This document shows positions 8,824 through 18,493 of a DNA stretch of 64,000 bases, one piece after another. The DNA is from an uncultured Alphaproteobacteria bacterium (GTDB lineage Bacteria > Pseudomonadota > Alphaproteobacteria > Rs-D84). Location of the stretch: the NCBI GenBank assembly GCA_937903135.1, contig CALDAH010000008.1, positions 1 through 64,000 of the forward strand, in the 5' to 3' direction. How positions within the stretch are numbered: position 1 is the stretch's first letter; each line of letters begins with the position of its first letter. Position numbers and translations under genes: made by a program. The notes under the pieces are model-generated. The model was not told where the DNA came from. It worked only from the letters and a program-made list of their open reading frames with translations, and ran no database searches.

Positions 8824-11226
8824 ATGAATATTGAACTGGGAAAAAATATTAACGCGCGCGAAATTGAATCCAGAATTCAGGAATTCTGGGATAATAACAA
8901 TTTCTGGGACAATGACGTAAAATCGGATAAGCCGCCGTTTTGTGTTATGATGCCGCCCCCGAATGTTACAGGGAATCTGCATATGGGGCATGCACTGGAT
9001 AATGTTTTAACGGATATTATTTGCCGATATAAACGTATGTGCGGGTATGATGTTTTATGGCAACCGGGAACGGATCATGCGTCAATTGCAACCCAGTTAT
9101 TGGTCGAACGCGATCTGTCCCGCAGGGGGATTAATCCGCGATCTAAAACCCGCGACGAGTTATTAGAAATCGCCTGGGCGTGGAAGGCGGAAAAGGGCGG
9201 TCAGATTATGCACCAGCTGCATACATTGGGCGTAACGCCGGTATGGGGGCGTGAACGCTTTACGATGGATGATGGCCTGTCGCGCGCGGTAACAAAGCTG
9301 TTTGTAAAATTATATAACGAAGGGCTGATATATCGTGCCCGGCGTCTGGTTAATTGGTGTCCGAAGCAGCAGACGTCTATTTCGGATTTAGAGGTTGAGA
9401 TTCGCGAAGAAAAGGGAAAGTTTTATTATTTTAAATACCCTTTATCCGACGGCGGTGATATAGAGATCGCCACAACCCGGCCCGAGACTTTATTTGGCGA
9501 CCAGGCAATTGCCGTACACCCGGATAACGAACGGTTAAAGCATTTAATCGGGCGCACGGCGATAATACCGCTAACGCATATTCAGATACCGATTATCGCG
9601 GATGTTCATGCCGACCCGGAAAAGGGTACGGGCGCGGTTAAGATTACGCCCGCGCACGACAAAGATGACTGGGCCGTCGGCCAACGTCATAATTTAACCG
9701 CGCTGTGCGTTTTAACCAATGACGCTAAAATGGCCGATATTCCGCAAGTACCTGAAAAGTATCGCGGTATGGATCGCTTTGCGGCACGTGCGGCGATTAT
9801 TGCCGATATTGATGCGGCAGGGCTGTTAACCCGGGTTGAGGATAAAACAATTCCAACGCCGTATTCCGAACGTGGCGGCGTGGTTATTGAATATATGGTT
9901 CGCGACGAATGGTTCGTTAATGTAAAACCATTGGCCGAAAAGGCCGTCGCCGCGGTTGAAGCTGGGAAAACAAAGTTTATGCCCGAACACCGCTATAACC
10001 TGTTTATGGCGTGGATGCGCGATATTCACGAATGGTCAATATCACGTCAGCTGTGGTGGGGGCATCATATACCGGCATGGTATGATGAAAACGGAAATAT
10101 ATATGTCGCTGAAAACGAAGCGGCGGCCAAGGCTTTGGCCGGCGGGGCGTCGCTGGTTCAGGAACAGGCGTGTTTGGATACGTGGTTCTCGTCCGCGCTG
10201 TGGCCGTTTTCAACACTGGGCTGGCCCGATAAAACGTGCGAACTGGAAAAATATTACCCGACTAATTTATTATATACCGGTGCGGATATTATATTCTTTT
10301 GGGTGGCCCGAATGATGATGATGGGAATGTACGTTATGAACGACGTCCCGTTTAAAACGGTTAATTTCCACGGACTGGTTCGCGACGCCAAGGGACAGAA
10401 AATGTCTAAAACAAAAGGTAACGGGACTGATCCTTTGACCGTCGTTGAAAAATTCGGCGCAGACGCGCTGCGCTATTGGGTTGCAACCGCCCCGATTGGA
10501 ACGGATATTCGCTATAGCGATGACGAGGTAAAGCGTGGATCACGTCTTTTAACCAAGCTATGGAACGCGGCAAAGTATACGTTAATGAATCTGAATGATT
10601 TTGACCCGGCCACGGCCTCGGACGTTCCCGTCGCCGACCGGTTCATAGAAGATCGCTGGGTTTTATCCGAGCTGAATAAAACCATTGCCGATGTTCGTCG
10701 CAATCTGGATAAATACGATAACTATAATTCCCGCGCGGCGATTGATACGTTCTTTTATGATATATTCTGTGATCAGTATCTGGAATTTATCAAGGATCGT
10801 TTCTGGTCGCCGGAAAAATACAGTGCCGAATCCAAGCTATCGGCCCAGTGGACACTATGGGAGGTATTGCGCAGTGTTATCGGACTGTATGCACCGTTTA
10901 TACCGTTTATAACCGAAGAGCTGTGGCAGAAAATATATCGCCCGACCGAAGGTGGGGAAACATTGCACTTAACCGCATACCCGGCCGTTCGTGATGAATA
11001 TAACACCGATGTATCCGATATGCAGATCGCATTGGATTTATTAAAAAATATCCGCGGAATGCGAACCGAGCAAAAGGTTGGAAACGGCGCAAAGCTGGCG
11101 TCTTTGACCATTCCGGCCGATACGCCTGCGGCATTGCATGGGGTAATTAAATCGGCTGCCCGCGCGTCCGAGATTAAATTTGGTCCCGGGCTGGATTTTG
11201 TTGTCGCCGCGCAACCAAACGGATAA
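8824..11226 (+). CDS. valS: Valyl-tRNA synthetase
   Basis: Class I aminoacyl-tRNA synthetase, 800 aa, charging tRNA-Val. Signatures: PPPNVTGNLHMGHAL (HIGH motif), GTDHASIATQ, the editing domain with ATTRPETLFGDQA and TPAHDKDD, WFSSALWPFSTLGWP, and KMSKTKGNGTDPL (KMSKS motif). It is shorter than the 880-950 aa bacterial form and lacks the C-terminal coiled-coil arm, resembling the compact type seen in Rickettsiales and archaea. The 4-base gap to the thioesterase suggests co-transcription. Confidence 0.96.
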   Translation: MNIELGKNINAREIESRIQEFWDNNNFWDNDVKSDKPPFCVMMPPPNVTGNLHMGHALDNVLTDIICRYKRMCGYDVLWQPGTDHASIATQLLVERDLSRRGINPRSKTRDELLEIAWAWKAEKGGQIMHQLHTLGVTPVWGRERFTMDDGLSRAVTKLFVKLYNEGLIYRARRLVNWCPKQQTSISDLEVEIREEKGKFYYFKYPLSDGGDIEIATTRPETLFGDQAIAVHPDNERLKHLIGRTAIIPLTHIQIPIIADVHADPEKGTGAVKITPAHDKDDWAVGQRHNLTALCVLTNDAKMADIPQVPEKYRGMDRFAARAAIIADIDAAGLLTRVEDKTIPTPYSERGGVVIEYMVRDEWFVNVKPLAEKAVAAVEAGKTKFMPEHRYNLFMAWMRDIHEWSISRQLWWGHHIPAWYDENGNIYVAENEAAAKALAGGASLVQEQACLDTWFSSALWPFSTLGWPDKTCELEKYYPTNLLYTGADIIFFWVARMMMMGMYVMNDVPFKTVNFHGLVRDAKGQKMSKTKGNGTDPLTVVEKFGADALRYWVATAPIGTDIRYSDDEVKRGSRLLTKLWNAAKYTLMNLNDFDPATASDVPVADRFIEDRWVLSELNKTIADVRRNLDKYDNYNSRAAIDTFFYDIFCDQYLEFIKDRFWSPEKYSAESKLSAQWTLWEVLRSVIGLYAPFIPFITEELWQKIYRPTEGGETLHLTAYPAVRDEYNTDVSDMQIALDLLKNIRGMRTEQKVGNGAKLASLTIPADTPAALHGVIKSAARASEIKFGPGLDFVVAAQPNG

Positions 11227-11230
11227 CCCG

Positions 11231-11959
11231 ATGAGTGAAAAGTTAATTGAAAAACGCTGCATGCAGGCGTATCAATGTGATCGCTATGGTAATGTTCGGC
11301 CGTTAATTTTAATGAATGAACTGCAGGGTATGGCCGATAAACACGCCGAGATACTAGGGTGCGGCCGGACGTATTTAACAGCTAATAACCTGGCCTGGGT
11401 TGTAACGCACTATTTGGTTGATATTATTGAAATGCCGACCGAAAACGAAGAGCTGTCGTTTATTACGTGGCCATCGTGTCAGGATGCGCTGCGTGCCACA
11501 CGTGATTTTGAAATCCACGGTGCGGATGGGCGTCTGATGGTTCGGGCAACGTCACAGTGGATATTAATTGACATGCAGCGTCGTCGCCCGATGCGGTTGG
11601 ATGAACATCTGCCGAAATGGTTAATAAATCCGGTGCGTGCATGGGAACGCAGTTTTGATAAATTCCCGTCGTTTGTGCCGGAAAAAACGCATGTTATGAA
11701 ATGCCGTTTTGATGATATTGATGTAAACCAGCATATAAATAACGCAGTATATGCCGTATGGGCAACCGAAAGCGTCGGGTATGTTTATCGTAATCAGCAT
11801 AAACTGTCGCGAATAGAGTTGAATTTTAAAAAAGAAATCAGCCCAGATTCACCAGAGGTTGCGATTGACGTTGCAATTTCCGGGAACGAAAGTCGCCATA
11901 CAATACGCATCGGCGATACCGAGCATGCAAGTGTTATATGCACATGGCAGCCGTTATAG
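11231..11959 (+). CDS. Acyl-ACP thioesterase family protein
   Basis: 242 aa. Two hot-dog folds as in FatA/FatB-type acyl-ACP thioesterases (PF01643): an N-terminal half starting EKRCMQAYQCDRYGNVRP with LMNELQGMADKHA, and a C-terminal half with CRFDDIDVNQHINNAVYAVWATES, whose D-x-N-x-H-x-N holds the catalytic Asp, Asn and His. The family releases fatty acids from acyl carrier protein. ATG 11231, four bases after the valS stop, is chosen; the frame runs open upstream inside valS. Substrate chain length cannot be read from sequence. Confidence 0.85.
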   Translation: MSEKLIEKRCMQAYQCDRYGNVRPLILMNELQGMADKHAEILGCGRTYLTANNLAWVVTHYLVDIIEMPTENEELSFITWPSCQDALRATRDFEIHGADGRLMVRATSQWILIDMQRRRPMRLDEHLPKWLINPVRAWERSFDKFPSFVPEKTHVMKCRFDDIDVNQHINNAVYAVWATESVGYVYRNQHKLSRIELNFKKEISPDSPEVAIDVAISGNESRHTIRIGDTEHASVICTWQPL

Positions 11960-12035
11960 TATTATTCCCCCCGGCGTGGGGGAATTTTTATACGGGCATT
12001 ATATAAAAATCATCTTTCCTGCCGGCAATAGATAT

Positions 12036-12043
12036 GATATAAT
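12036..12043 (+). promoter_or_regulatory. Extended -10, near-leaderless start
   Basis: TGATATAAT (core 12038-12043) lies 10 bases before the ATG at 12054, with no ribosome binding site between. It sets the start of the following exported protein, whose frame is open far upstream. Confidence 0.6.
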
Positions 12044-12053
12044 TGTTAAAAGA

Positions 12054-14321
12054 ATGAAAAAACTTTTAACATGTTTTTTCGCATTAATAATATCTGCCCC
12101 GACCGCGTTTGCTGCGGATGGGGTAACTGCCTCGCGCGTGATTCCATCGGCAAAGGATACATCGTCGGGCGATAGTGCGCGCGTCGCGGCCCCGCGAACA
12201 ACTGTTGCGCGCACCGCCGCGTCGGCCGCATCCGATGGGGGCGGTGCCCCTGCCAATACGGTTCGTGCGGGATCGCGGGTTATAAATCTGGATAATAATA
12301 CATCCGGCGCATCGGCGTCGCGTGGTCGTGATACCACGAACGCTGCCCAGCGTACGGCGGTTGCATCACGCGGGGCGGCCGGGGCAACATCTGCACGCAG
12401 TAATTTAGATGCCACAGTAAATACCGTCGGGCGCAATGCCCGGGTAGAGGCGGCGAGTATAAACAGCAATCCGTCGGTTCGTCGCGCGGGCCTGACGCTG
12501 CGGCCATCCACGGCCGAGGTTGGCGGCCGTGCAACAATTGCCGGAACGGGGATGCAGACCGGATCTAATTTAAATCAGGGGACGCGTACGGTTCAATCAC
12601 GTGCCGCCGCGACGGTTAACGCCGAAACTATTGCCGCGGCCAAGGAACGCTTGGAACAGACGGCCGAGCTGAATAAATCATGTCAGGAACAGTATAACGA
12701 TTGCATGGATCAGTTCTGTGCTGTTATTGATGCGAACCAGAAACGTTGCAGCTGCAGTGCAAATTTATCTAAATACACCAAGGTAGAAGAGGCCGTAAAC
12801 GACGCCAATACCCAGTTAAACGAGGTTGCCCAGCGTATTCGCTATGTCGGCCTTTCGGCGGACGAGATACGCGCGATTATGACCGCGACCGAGGCCGAAG
12901 AGGCACTAACCGGTGCAACCGATAATACCGAAACGCGCAACATGCTAGACGAGATTGAAAACCTAATCCGTGATCCGTCCAGTGCGACGTCGTATGCGGC
13001 GGATCCATATAACGGTCTGGATCTGGATTTGGATTTTTCATCCGATAGCGGTGATATATTTAACCTGGATTTCTTGAATACAAACTCGTCGTCAAGTTTT
13101 TCAAATCTGCGCGGGGCCGAGCTTTATAACGCGGCCAAGAAACGCTGCAATACCGTATTAAATCAGTGTAAAAGTGCCGGTGCAACGCCACAGCAGATCA
13201 CGGGTAATTATGATTTAGCAATTGATAAGGATTGTATCGCGTACGAGCAGGGCCTATCTAAAATGAACGAAACATTGGTATCCAATGTTCGCAGTGCAAA
13301 TCGCATGCTGCAAAAGGCGCGCTTGGCCGTATTACAGAATAAAAATCAATATGACGCAAAGGGATGCATCGCGGCATTAAATACATGTATGACCGACGAA
13401 ATGGTATGCGGGGCGGATTATACAAAATGCTTAGACCCGACCAAGATATATATTGATGAAAACGGCAAGGTTGTTCTGGGCCAGAATATTACGAAAATTA
13501 CGTCGTTTATGGAAGCATATGATAACTCAAAAATAGATTCAGCAAGTCTAGGTACTGCGTATTCTTCGTCTATGACCGCTGATTCCTGTGCGGGCACTGG
13601 TAATGACGGTCGTTGTGTTATAAAATATTTATTGCAAAAAATCGGAACACGGCAAAAGGTAACTGACGAAGGGCTGTGCCGCGCCGTTCTGGATAAGTGC
13701 CAGCGTTATACATACGACAGCAATGGGAATTACAGCCCGTATAATGACGTTGTTGTAAATTATATTCAGCGGGCAATGGTAAATATCCGTTCCGCCCAGC
13801 AAAAGATTATATCCGACTATGCGTCCAGCTGTATGGTTGACGTTGCCGCGTGTTATAACCAGCAGGTAACCCAGGTTAACGCATGGTCGTCATCTGCTAA
13901 TGCGGCCAGCATCCAGGCGGTAATGCGCGGGGCATGTCGCAACGTGGCGTTAACGTGTGGCTATGCGATCTTTGATGGCCCGCCTGTAATTTCGAACAGC
14001 GAAAACACGGTTCAGGGATGCACATACGTAACCCAGGATTGCACGGGGGCGAATAATACCGATGCGTGCCGCAATAATGCATATATCGCGTGTATATCAG
14101 ATATGTTCTATCAGTCGCTGTTGTGTCCGGAAAATTCAACGTATAACCCCGATGGCACAAAAGTTGATGCGAACGGTACTGCCGCCGGCTGGGTAAATAG
14201 CAGATGTAAGTGCCGCGCGGGATATACCGTATGGGGCGGGGCGTGCTTGGTTGATTGCGCCGCCGACGAGACACGTAATAGCTATGGCACATGTCAAAAA
14301 AAGGCAGCCGGCAGTAATTAA
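12054..14321 (+). CDS. Large exported protein with repeated CX6C cysteine pairs
   Basis: 755 aa. ATG 12054 is chosen because it gives a good signal peptide (MKKLLTCFFAL..., cleavage near AFA) and follows an extended -10; the longer open frame upstream overlaps the thioesterase. Residues about 20-190 are low-complexity Ala/Thr/Arg/Ser. After that, seven cysteine pairs with exactly six residues between recur, near residues 209, 365, 438, 542, 593, 628 and 656, and a Cys-rich EGF-like tail (CPENSTYN..., CKCRAGYTVWGGACLVDC) closes the protein. It is exported and probably disulfide-bonded. No named family was recognised. It could be a surface or secretion-associated factor. Confidence 0.75.
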   Translation: MKKLLTCFFALIISAPTAFAADGVTASRVIPSAKDTSSGDSARVAAPRTTVARTAASAASDGGGAPANTVRAGSRVINLDNNTSGASASRGRDTTNAAQRTAVASRGAAGATSARSNLDATVNTVGRNARVEAASINSNPSVRRAGLTLRPSTAEVGGRATIAGTGMQTGSNLNQGTRTVQSRAAATVNAETIAAAKERLEQTAELNKSCQEQYNDCMDQFCAVIDANQKRCSCSANLSKYTKVEEAVNDANTQLNEVAQRIRYVGLSADEIRAIMTATEAEEALTGATDNTETRNMLDEIENLIRDPSSATSYAADPYNGLDLDLDFSSDSGDIFNLDFLNTNSSSSFSNLRGAELYNAAKKRCNTVLNQCKSAGATPQQITGNYDLAIDKDCIAYEQGLSKMNETLVSNVRSANRMLQKARLAVLQNKNQYDAKGCIAALNTCMTDEMVCGADYTKCLDPTKIYIDENGKVVLGQNITKITSFMEAYDNSKIDSASLGTAYSSSMTADSCAGTGNDGRCVIKYLLQKIGTRQKVTDEGLCRAVLDKCQRYTYDSNGNYSPYNDVVVNYIQRAMVNIRSAQQKIISDYASSCMVDVAACYNQQVTQVNAWSSSANAASIQAVMRGACRNVALTCGYAIFDGPPVISNSENTVQGCTYVTQDCTGANNTDACRNNAYIACISDMFYQSLLCPENSTYNPDGTKVDANGTAAGWVNSRCKCRAGYTVWGGACLVDCAADETRNSYGTCQKKAAGSN

Positions 14322-14347
14322 AAATCCCGCGTAACGCGGGATTTTTT
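14322..14347. terminator. Bidirectional terminator between convergent genes
   Basis: A ten-base stem AAATCCCGCG/CGCGGGATTT with a TAA loop is flanked by A on the left and T on the right. It serves both the exported protein and the convergent dnaQ, overlapping the dnaQ stop codon. Confidence 0.9.
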
Positions 14348-15023
14348 ATGATAAAATTTTTTCCATAAACTCGTTATGCTTTTCTAATTCTTCGGCGCGG
14401 GGCGGGAATGTGCGTCGCGGAAATCCGTCGCCGATTTTCGGGTGTTTTAACATAGCCTCGTGCTGGGCGGCAAGTGTTTCCTTTATATCCGGGGTCGGGG
14501 CGGTATTTTCAAGTTCAATATAAACCTTTGCTAAAATCTCAGAGTCAATTAATGCCCCGTGCGCATCTGCACGCGCGGTAAGTGATATCCCGTACCATTT
14601 TGCCAGCGCATCCAGGGTATAGCTTTTTGGGCCAAATACACGATTGCGTGCGATAATTAACGAATCCAGCTGCTGGGATCGCGGAATCTGCGGCAGCCCA
14701 AGCATTGACAGCTCATGATTAATAAACGGAAAGTCAAAGTCTACGCCATTATGGGCAACGACCGGACTGTCGCCAATAAATTCAATGAAACGCGGCGCAA
14801 TTTCAGACATTTTCGGTTTATCTTCCAGAAACGCATTAGAGATTTTATGAACCATATATGTCTCGGGCGGAATAATTTTCCCTTCCGGGTTAATATATTC
14901 GTGGAACGAGTTTTCTGTTATTTTCCCGTCAATAATCTCAACCGCGCCGATTTCAATGCATCGGTCGCCCCGCAGATATTCAAACCCAGTCGTTTCAATG
15001 TCAAAACAGATAATTCGTGTCAT
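14346..15023 (-). CDS. dnaQ: DNA polymerase III epsilon subunit (3'-5' exonuclease)
   Basis: 225 aa DEDDh exonuclease that proofreads for Pol III. Exo I is FDIETTGFEYLRGDRCIEIG, Exo II is VVAHNGVDFDFPFINHEL, and Exo III carries the final His/Asp in RADAHGALIDSEIL. The C-terminus is short, about 40 aa beyond the nuclease, so the clamp- and alpha-binding tail is compact but present in outline. It diverges from the helicase gene beginning at 15082. Confidence 0.93.
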   Translation of the reverse strand: MTRIICFDIETTGFEYLRGDRCIEIGAVEIIDGKITENSFHEYINPEGKIIPPETYMVHKISNAFLEDKPKMSEIAPRFIEFIGDSPVVAHNGVDFDFPFINHELSMLGLPQIPRSQQLDSLIIARNRVFGPKSYTLDALAKWYGISLTARADAHGALIDSEILAKVYIELENTAPTPDIKETLAAQHEAMLKHPKIGDGFPRRTFPPRAEELEKHNEFMEKILS

Positions 15024-15069
15024 ATTAATCTCGCATAAAATATAGTTTTTATTATTTAACTTTGTGTAT

Positions 15070-15075
15070 TATAAT
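15070..15075 (+). promoter_or_regulatory. -10 box of the UvrD-like helicase (leaderless)
   Basis: TATAAT at 15070-15075 ends 6 bases before ATG 15082. An ATG at 15064 in the same frame lies upstream of this box, so it cannot be the start if the box is used. Confidence 0.55.
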
Positions 15076-15081
15076 GAATAC

Positions 15082-17181
15082 ATGAATTTAATGCTAGAAA
15101 ATCTTAATCCCGAACAGAGATTAGCTGTCGAGACCACCGAAGGCCCATTATTGGTTTTATCCGGCGCGGGTACGGGGAAAACACGTGTTTTAACAACGCG
15201 CATTGCATATATACTAAACTCTGGCCTGGCGCTGCCGTGGCAGGTTTTGGCACTGACATTTACAAACAAGGCGGCAAATGAAATGAAATCGCGTATTGCG
15301 TCGTTTGCCGCGGATCGCGATGACTGGTATGCGGCCGATTTATGGGCGGGGACGTTTCATTCGGTATGTTTGCGAATCCTGCGGGCAAATGCCGATCGTG
15401 CGGGACTGCGTCGTGATTTTTTAATATATGGCGAAGATGATCAAAAGGCCGTTATAAAATCAATTATCGCAACGCGCGGCGGCAGTACAAAAACGCCCGG
15501 CGATTATATGGAACAGTTTTCCACGATCAAGGACAAGGGCCTGGTCGCGCTGCAAAATACCGATCCCGTATATTTGGCGTATAACGCAGAACTCGCGCGA
15601 TTAAACGCCGTAGACTTCGGGGATATTATATTAAAGGTATTGGATTTATTTAACAATAACCCTGATGTTTTAGAACGATATCAAAAACAGTTTAAATATA
15701 TTTTGGTTGACGAGTTCCAGGATACCAACAACGCCCAGATGCAGTTTTTAGAGATGCTAACGCGCGGGCGTGAATACCCGAATATCTGCTGTGTTGGTGA
15801 TGACGATCAGTCTATTTATTCATGGCGCGGGGCCGAGATTGCGCATATTCTGAACTTTGATAAAACCTTTAACGATGCGCAGATAATTCGTCTGGAAACA
15901 AATTACCGCAGTACGTCAAATATACTTGGCGCGGCAAATTCATTAATTCGCCATAATCAGGGCCGTTTAGGCAAAGATCTGCGCGCGGCGGCCGATAACG
16001 GCACGGGCGAACCGGTTTATGTTTTAACCGTCCCGGGCGACCACGACGAGGCGCGCGTAATCGCCGATGCAATACTGCGTGACGGGGATGCGTTTAGTAA
16101 ATTCGCCGTATTAATTCGCGCCGGATCACTATCGCGATTATTAGAAGAAGAATTCGGCCGCCGCGGGATACCATTTCGCTTAATCGGCGCGACTAAGTTC
16201 TATGACCGGATGGAAATTCGCGACGCGATCGCATATATTCGTTTATTGGTATATCCGTTTGACGATATATCTTTTTTGCGGGTAATTGCAAAACCGCGTC
16301 GTGGTTTCGGCCCGGCAGCGATTGAAAAGATGCGCAGCGCAGGCGATAATTTAATGGCCGGGATGCGCAGTGCTGAATTCTCGGCGAAGCTGCGCGCCAC
16401 CGCGGACGAGTTTTTATCCGCATTTGATTTTGATTGGCAAAATATGACCCCGCGTGATGCCGCCCAAAATTTATTAAACAGGGCCGGTTATATAAAAATG
16501 TGGGAACAATCCAAGGATGCCGATGCCCAGGACAGATTGGCAAATATTCGCGAACTGCTAAACAGCGTTGTTGCGAAATACGAAACCTTGGCCGAATTTT
16601 TAGAACAGGCCGCGCTGATGATGACCGATGACAATGATACGGACGTGGCCGGCGGGAATAATAACACGGTCAGTGTTATGACAATTCATGCGGCAAAGGG
16701 ACTGGAGTTTGATACTGTATTTTTACCCGCCTGGGAAGATGGAATTTTCCCGAATGATAAAGCTATATCCGAAGGTGCGCTGGAGGAAGAACGCCGCTTG
16801 GCATATGTTGCGATTACGCGTGCGCGCCGGCGTGCAATAATCCTTAATGCTATGTCGCGAATGGTATTCGGGGCACGGCAATATAATTCGCCAAGTCGTT
16901 TTATAACCGAAATGGATAATCAATATCTGGATTTCCAGGGCGGCGTATCACAGCGCAGATCGTATTATGCAGATGTCCCGCGTGCGTATGGAAATAATTA
17001 TCAGCGCGCGTCTGCCCGCGGGCGCATGGCGAATGCCGAACAGAAATGGGTCGGAAAGCTGGTTGCGCACGACGAGCTGGGGCACGGGACAGTTATTGCG
17101 GAAAACGGAAATGTTTTAACCGTTGCATTCGGCAGTCGCGGGATGAAAAACGTTATGAAAGAATTTTTAACGCTGATATAG
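15082..17181 (+). CDS. UvrD/PcrA-type DNA helicase
   Basis: SF1A helicase, 699 aa, unwinding 3'-5' in mismatch and excision repair and replication restart. Motifs: Q motif LNPEQRLAVE, Walker A GAGTGKT, motif Ia TFTNKAANEM, DEFQDTN (motif II), GDDDQSIYSWRGA (III), ETNYRST (IV), TIHAAKGLEFDTVFLPAWEDGIFPN (V) and EEERRLAYVAITRARRR (VI). A C-terminal Tudor-like segment (WVGKLVAHDELGHGTVIA) is typical of PcrA/UvrD and binds partners. All motifs intact. The start is fixed by the -10 box 6 bases upstream. A uvrD versus pcrA name cannot be settled here. Confidence 0.94.
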   Translation: MNLMLENLNPEQRLAVETTEGPLLVLSGAGTGKTRVLTTRIAYILNSGLALPWQVLALTFTNKAANEMKSRIASFAADRDDWYAADLWAGTFHSVCLRILRANADRAGLRRDFLIYGEDDQKAVIKSIIATRGGSTKTPGDYMEQFSTIKDKGLVALQNTDPVYLAYNAELARLNAVDFGDIILKVLDLFNNNPDVLERYQKQFKYILVDEFQDTNNAQMQFLEMLTRGREYPNICCVGDDDQSIYSWRGAEIAHILNFDKTFNDAQIIRLETNYRSTSNILGAANSLIRHNQGRLGKDLRAAADNGTGEPVYVLTVPGDHDEARVIADAILRDGDAFSKFAVLIRAGSLSRLLEEEFGRRGIPFRLIGATKFYDRMEIRDAIAYIRLLVYPFDDISFLRVIAKPRRGFGPAAIEKMRSAGDNLMAGMRSAEFSAKLRATADEFLSAFDFDWQNMTPRDAAQNLLNRAGYIKMWEQSKDADAQDRLANIRELLNSVVAKYETLAEFLEQAALMMTDDNDTDVAGGNNNTVSVMTIHAAKGLEFDTVFLPAWEDGIFPNDKAISEGALEEERRLAYVAITRARRRAIILNAMSRMVFGARQYNSPSRFITEMDNQYLDFQGGVSQRRSYYADVPRAYGNNYQRASARGRMANAEQKWVGKLVAHDELGHGTVIAENGNVLTVAFGSRGMKNVMKEFLTLI

Positions 17182-17187
17182 TTTTTT

Positions 17188-18489
17188 CTATTTTTTCCCA
17201 TCGCGTATAATTTTTATCCAATCGCGGGCTGTGCTGTATGCCTTTTTCGCCCGGGATGTTATGTCGTCGCCGAATTTATCCCCCAATGATTTATCAACAC
17301 TCCCGCCGAGGTCGGTGGCAATTTCACCCGCGCGGTTCGCCAGATATGCGACCAGCAGCCCCGTTAGCAGTGTTATCATAAATCCGCTGTTATTAATTGA
17401 CGGGACATTCCCGGCCAGATCGCCCGACACTGCGCCCGATAAAATCGCCGCACAGACAGCGATTACAATAGACAAGGATACAAAATATATTGCCGCGTTT
17501 ATAAAACGTTTAATCTGCTCGTCCAGGGAAAATGCACCTAGTTTAAATATTCCCATAAAACCGTTAAATATATCGCCAACGATTCCCTTATATGATGTTT
17601 TTCCAATTGTTTCGGCGATCGCGGTAAACGGCAACAACAGGACCGATAAGAATAAATCGGCGATAACCCCGATGGCCATTAATGCAAATTTCCATATATT
17701 AATTATAAACACAACAACCATTACCGCCCCGGCCAGAAATGTAAACGCGCTGTGCCCGATGCCGGCAATCATCCATTTAAAACCGGCCATAATCCCGGTA
17801 TAGAAAAATCCCGACAGGCGTGTCGGCACGCATATTATATCAGCCGCGCTGCGGGCGCTGATTATCATATCCGGCGATGTATGTGTTGCGGCATAATCGC
17901 GTATCGCGGCACAGGTATCGGGCAGCTGTGCGCCGGCGCTGGATGTAATGGTATTTAATATTAAATCCGATAGATATGTTCCGATTGAAATAATCGGGCC
18001 GGCGATCCACATAAACAACTGTGCCGGGCCAAAGTTAAGTATTATTGTCCATGCCGCGATTTTTATTGTTTTCTTTACGATTGATTCCAGTAGCTTTCGC
18101 ACATTCCCATCGCCGGTCATCATGTTATATGTTTCCAGCATAATCCAAAAAATATACGACAGAATAATAAATATAATCGCAAAACGCACCAAAGAACTGT
18201 CCAGCAGATCGCCAATAAACGACAACGCATTCATAAACGCCAGACCGACGCGTGCCTCTATCGGGACATAGTTATCCGTTAACTGTTCGGGGAATCCTGA
18301 TTCAAACTGCGTTAAATCATGGCTGATATTTTCCACAACCAATTCCCGGTTATGATCGGTTGCCCATGTGCCGATATCGCTAACGTCGCCCATCGGCATG
18401 TTGGTTGCCCCGAACGCAGGTGTAATAATAACCGCGGCCATGGCGGCGATTAAAACCTTTGATAAAAATTTTCGCAGTATATGTGTCAA
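17188..18489 (-). CDS. VirB6/TrbL-like type IV secretion membrane protein, copy 1
   Basis: 433 aa from a TTG at 18489, with GAGG about 10 bases ahead in the tail of the previous gene; a longer open frame exists but lies inside that gene. A signal-like segment (about residues 6-28, ending AFGA) is followed by a periplasmic stretch and six or so membrane helices, then a charged C-terminus. The topology and glycine/alanine-rich helices match VirB6/TrbL, the inner-membrane channel component of type IV secretion. It is last in a four-gene minus-strand operon of related proteins. Sequence identity to classical VirB6 is low by eye, so the family call is from topology and context. Confidence 0.6.
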   Translation of the reverse strand: MTHILRKFLSKVLIAAMAAVIITPAFGATNMPMGDVSDIGTWATDHNRELVVENISHDLTQFESGFPEQLTDNYVPIEARVGLAFMNALSFIGDLLDSSLVRFAIIFIILSYIFWIMLETYNMMTGDGNVRKLLESIVKKTIKIAAWTIILNFGPAQLFMWIAGPIISIGTYLSDLILNTITSSAGAQLPDTCAAIRDYAATHTSPDMIISARSAADIICVPTRLSGFFYTGIMAGFKWMIAGIGHSAFTFLAGAVMVVVFIINIWKFALMAIGVIADLFLSVLLLPFTAIAETIGKTSYKGIVGDIFNGFMGIFKLGAFSLDEQIKRFINAAIYFVSLSIVIAVCAAILSGAVSGDLAGNVPSINNSGFMITLLTGLLVAYLANRAGEIATDLGGSVDKSLGDKFGDDITSRAKKAYSTARDWIKIIRDGKK

Positions 18490-18493
18490 AATA

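Noticed and set aside
17231..17803. 190-codon plus-strand frame opposite the first VirB6-like gene
   Set aside because: It is the antisense of a membrane protein gene with strong codon bias; no start signal or sensible protein features.
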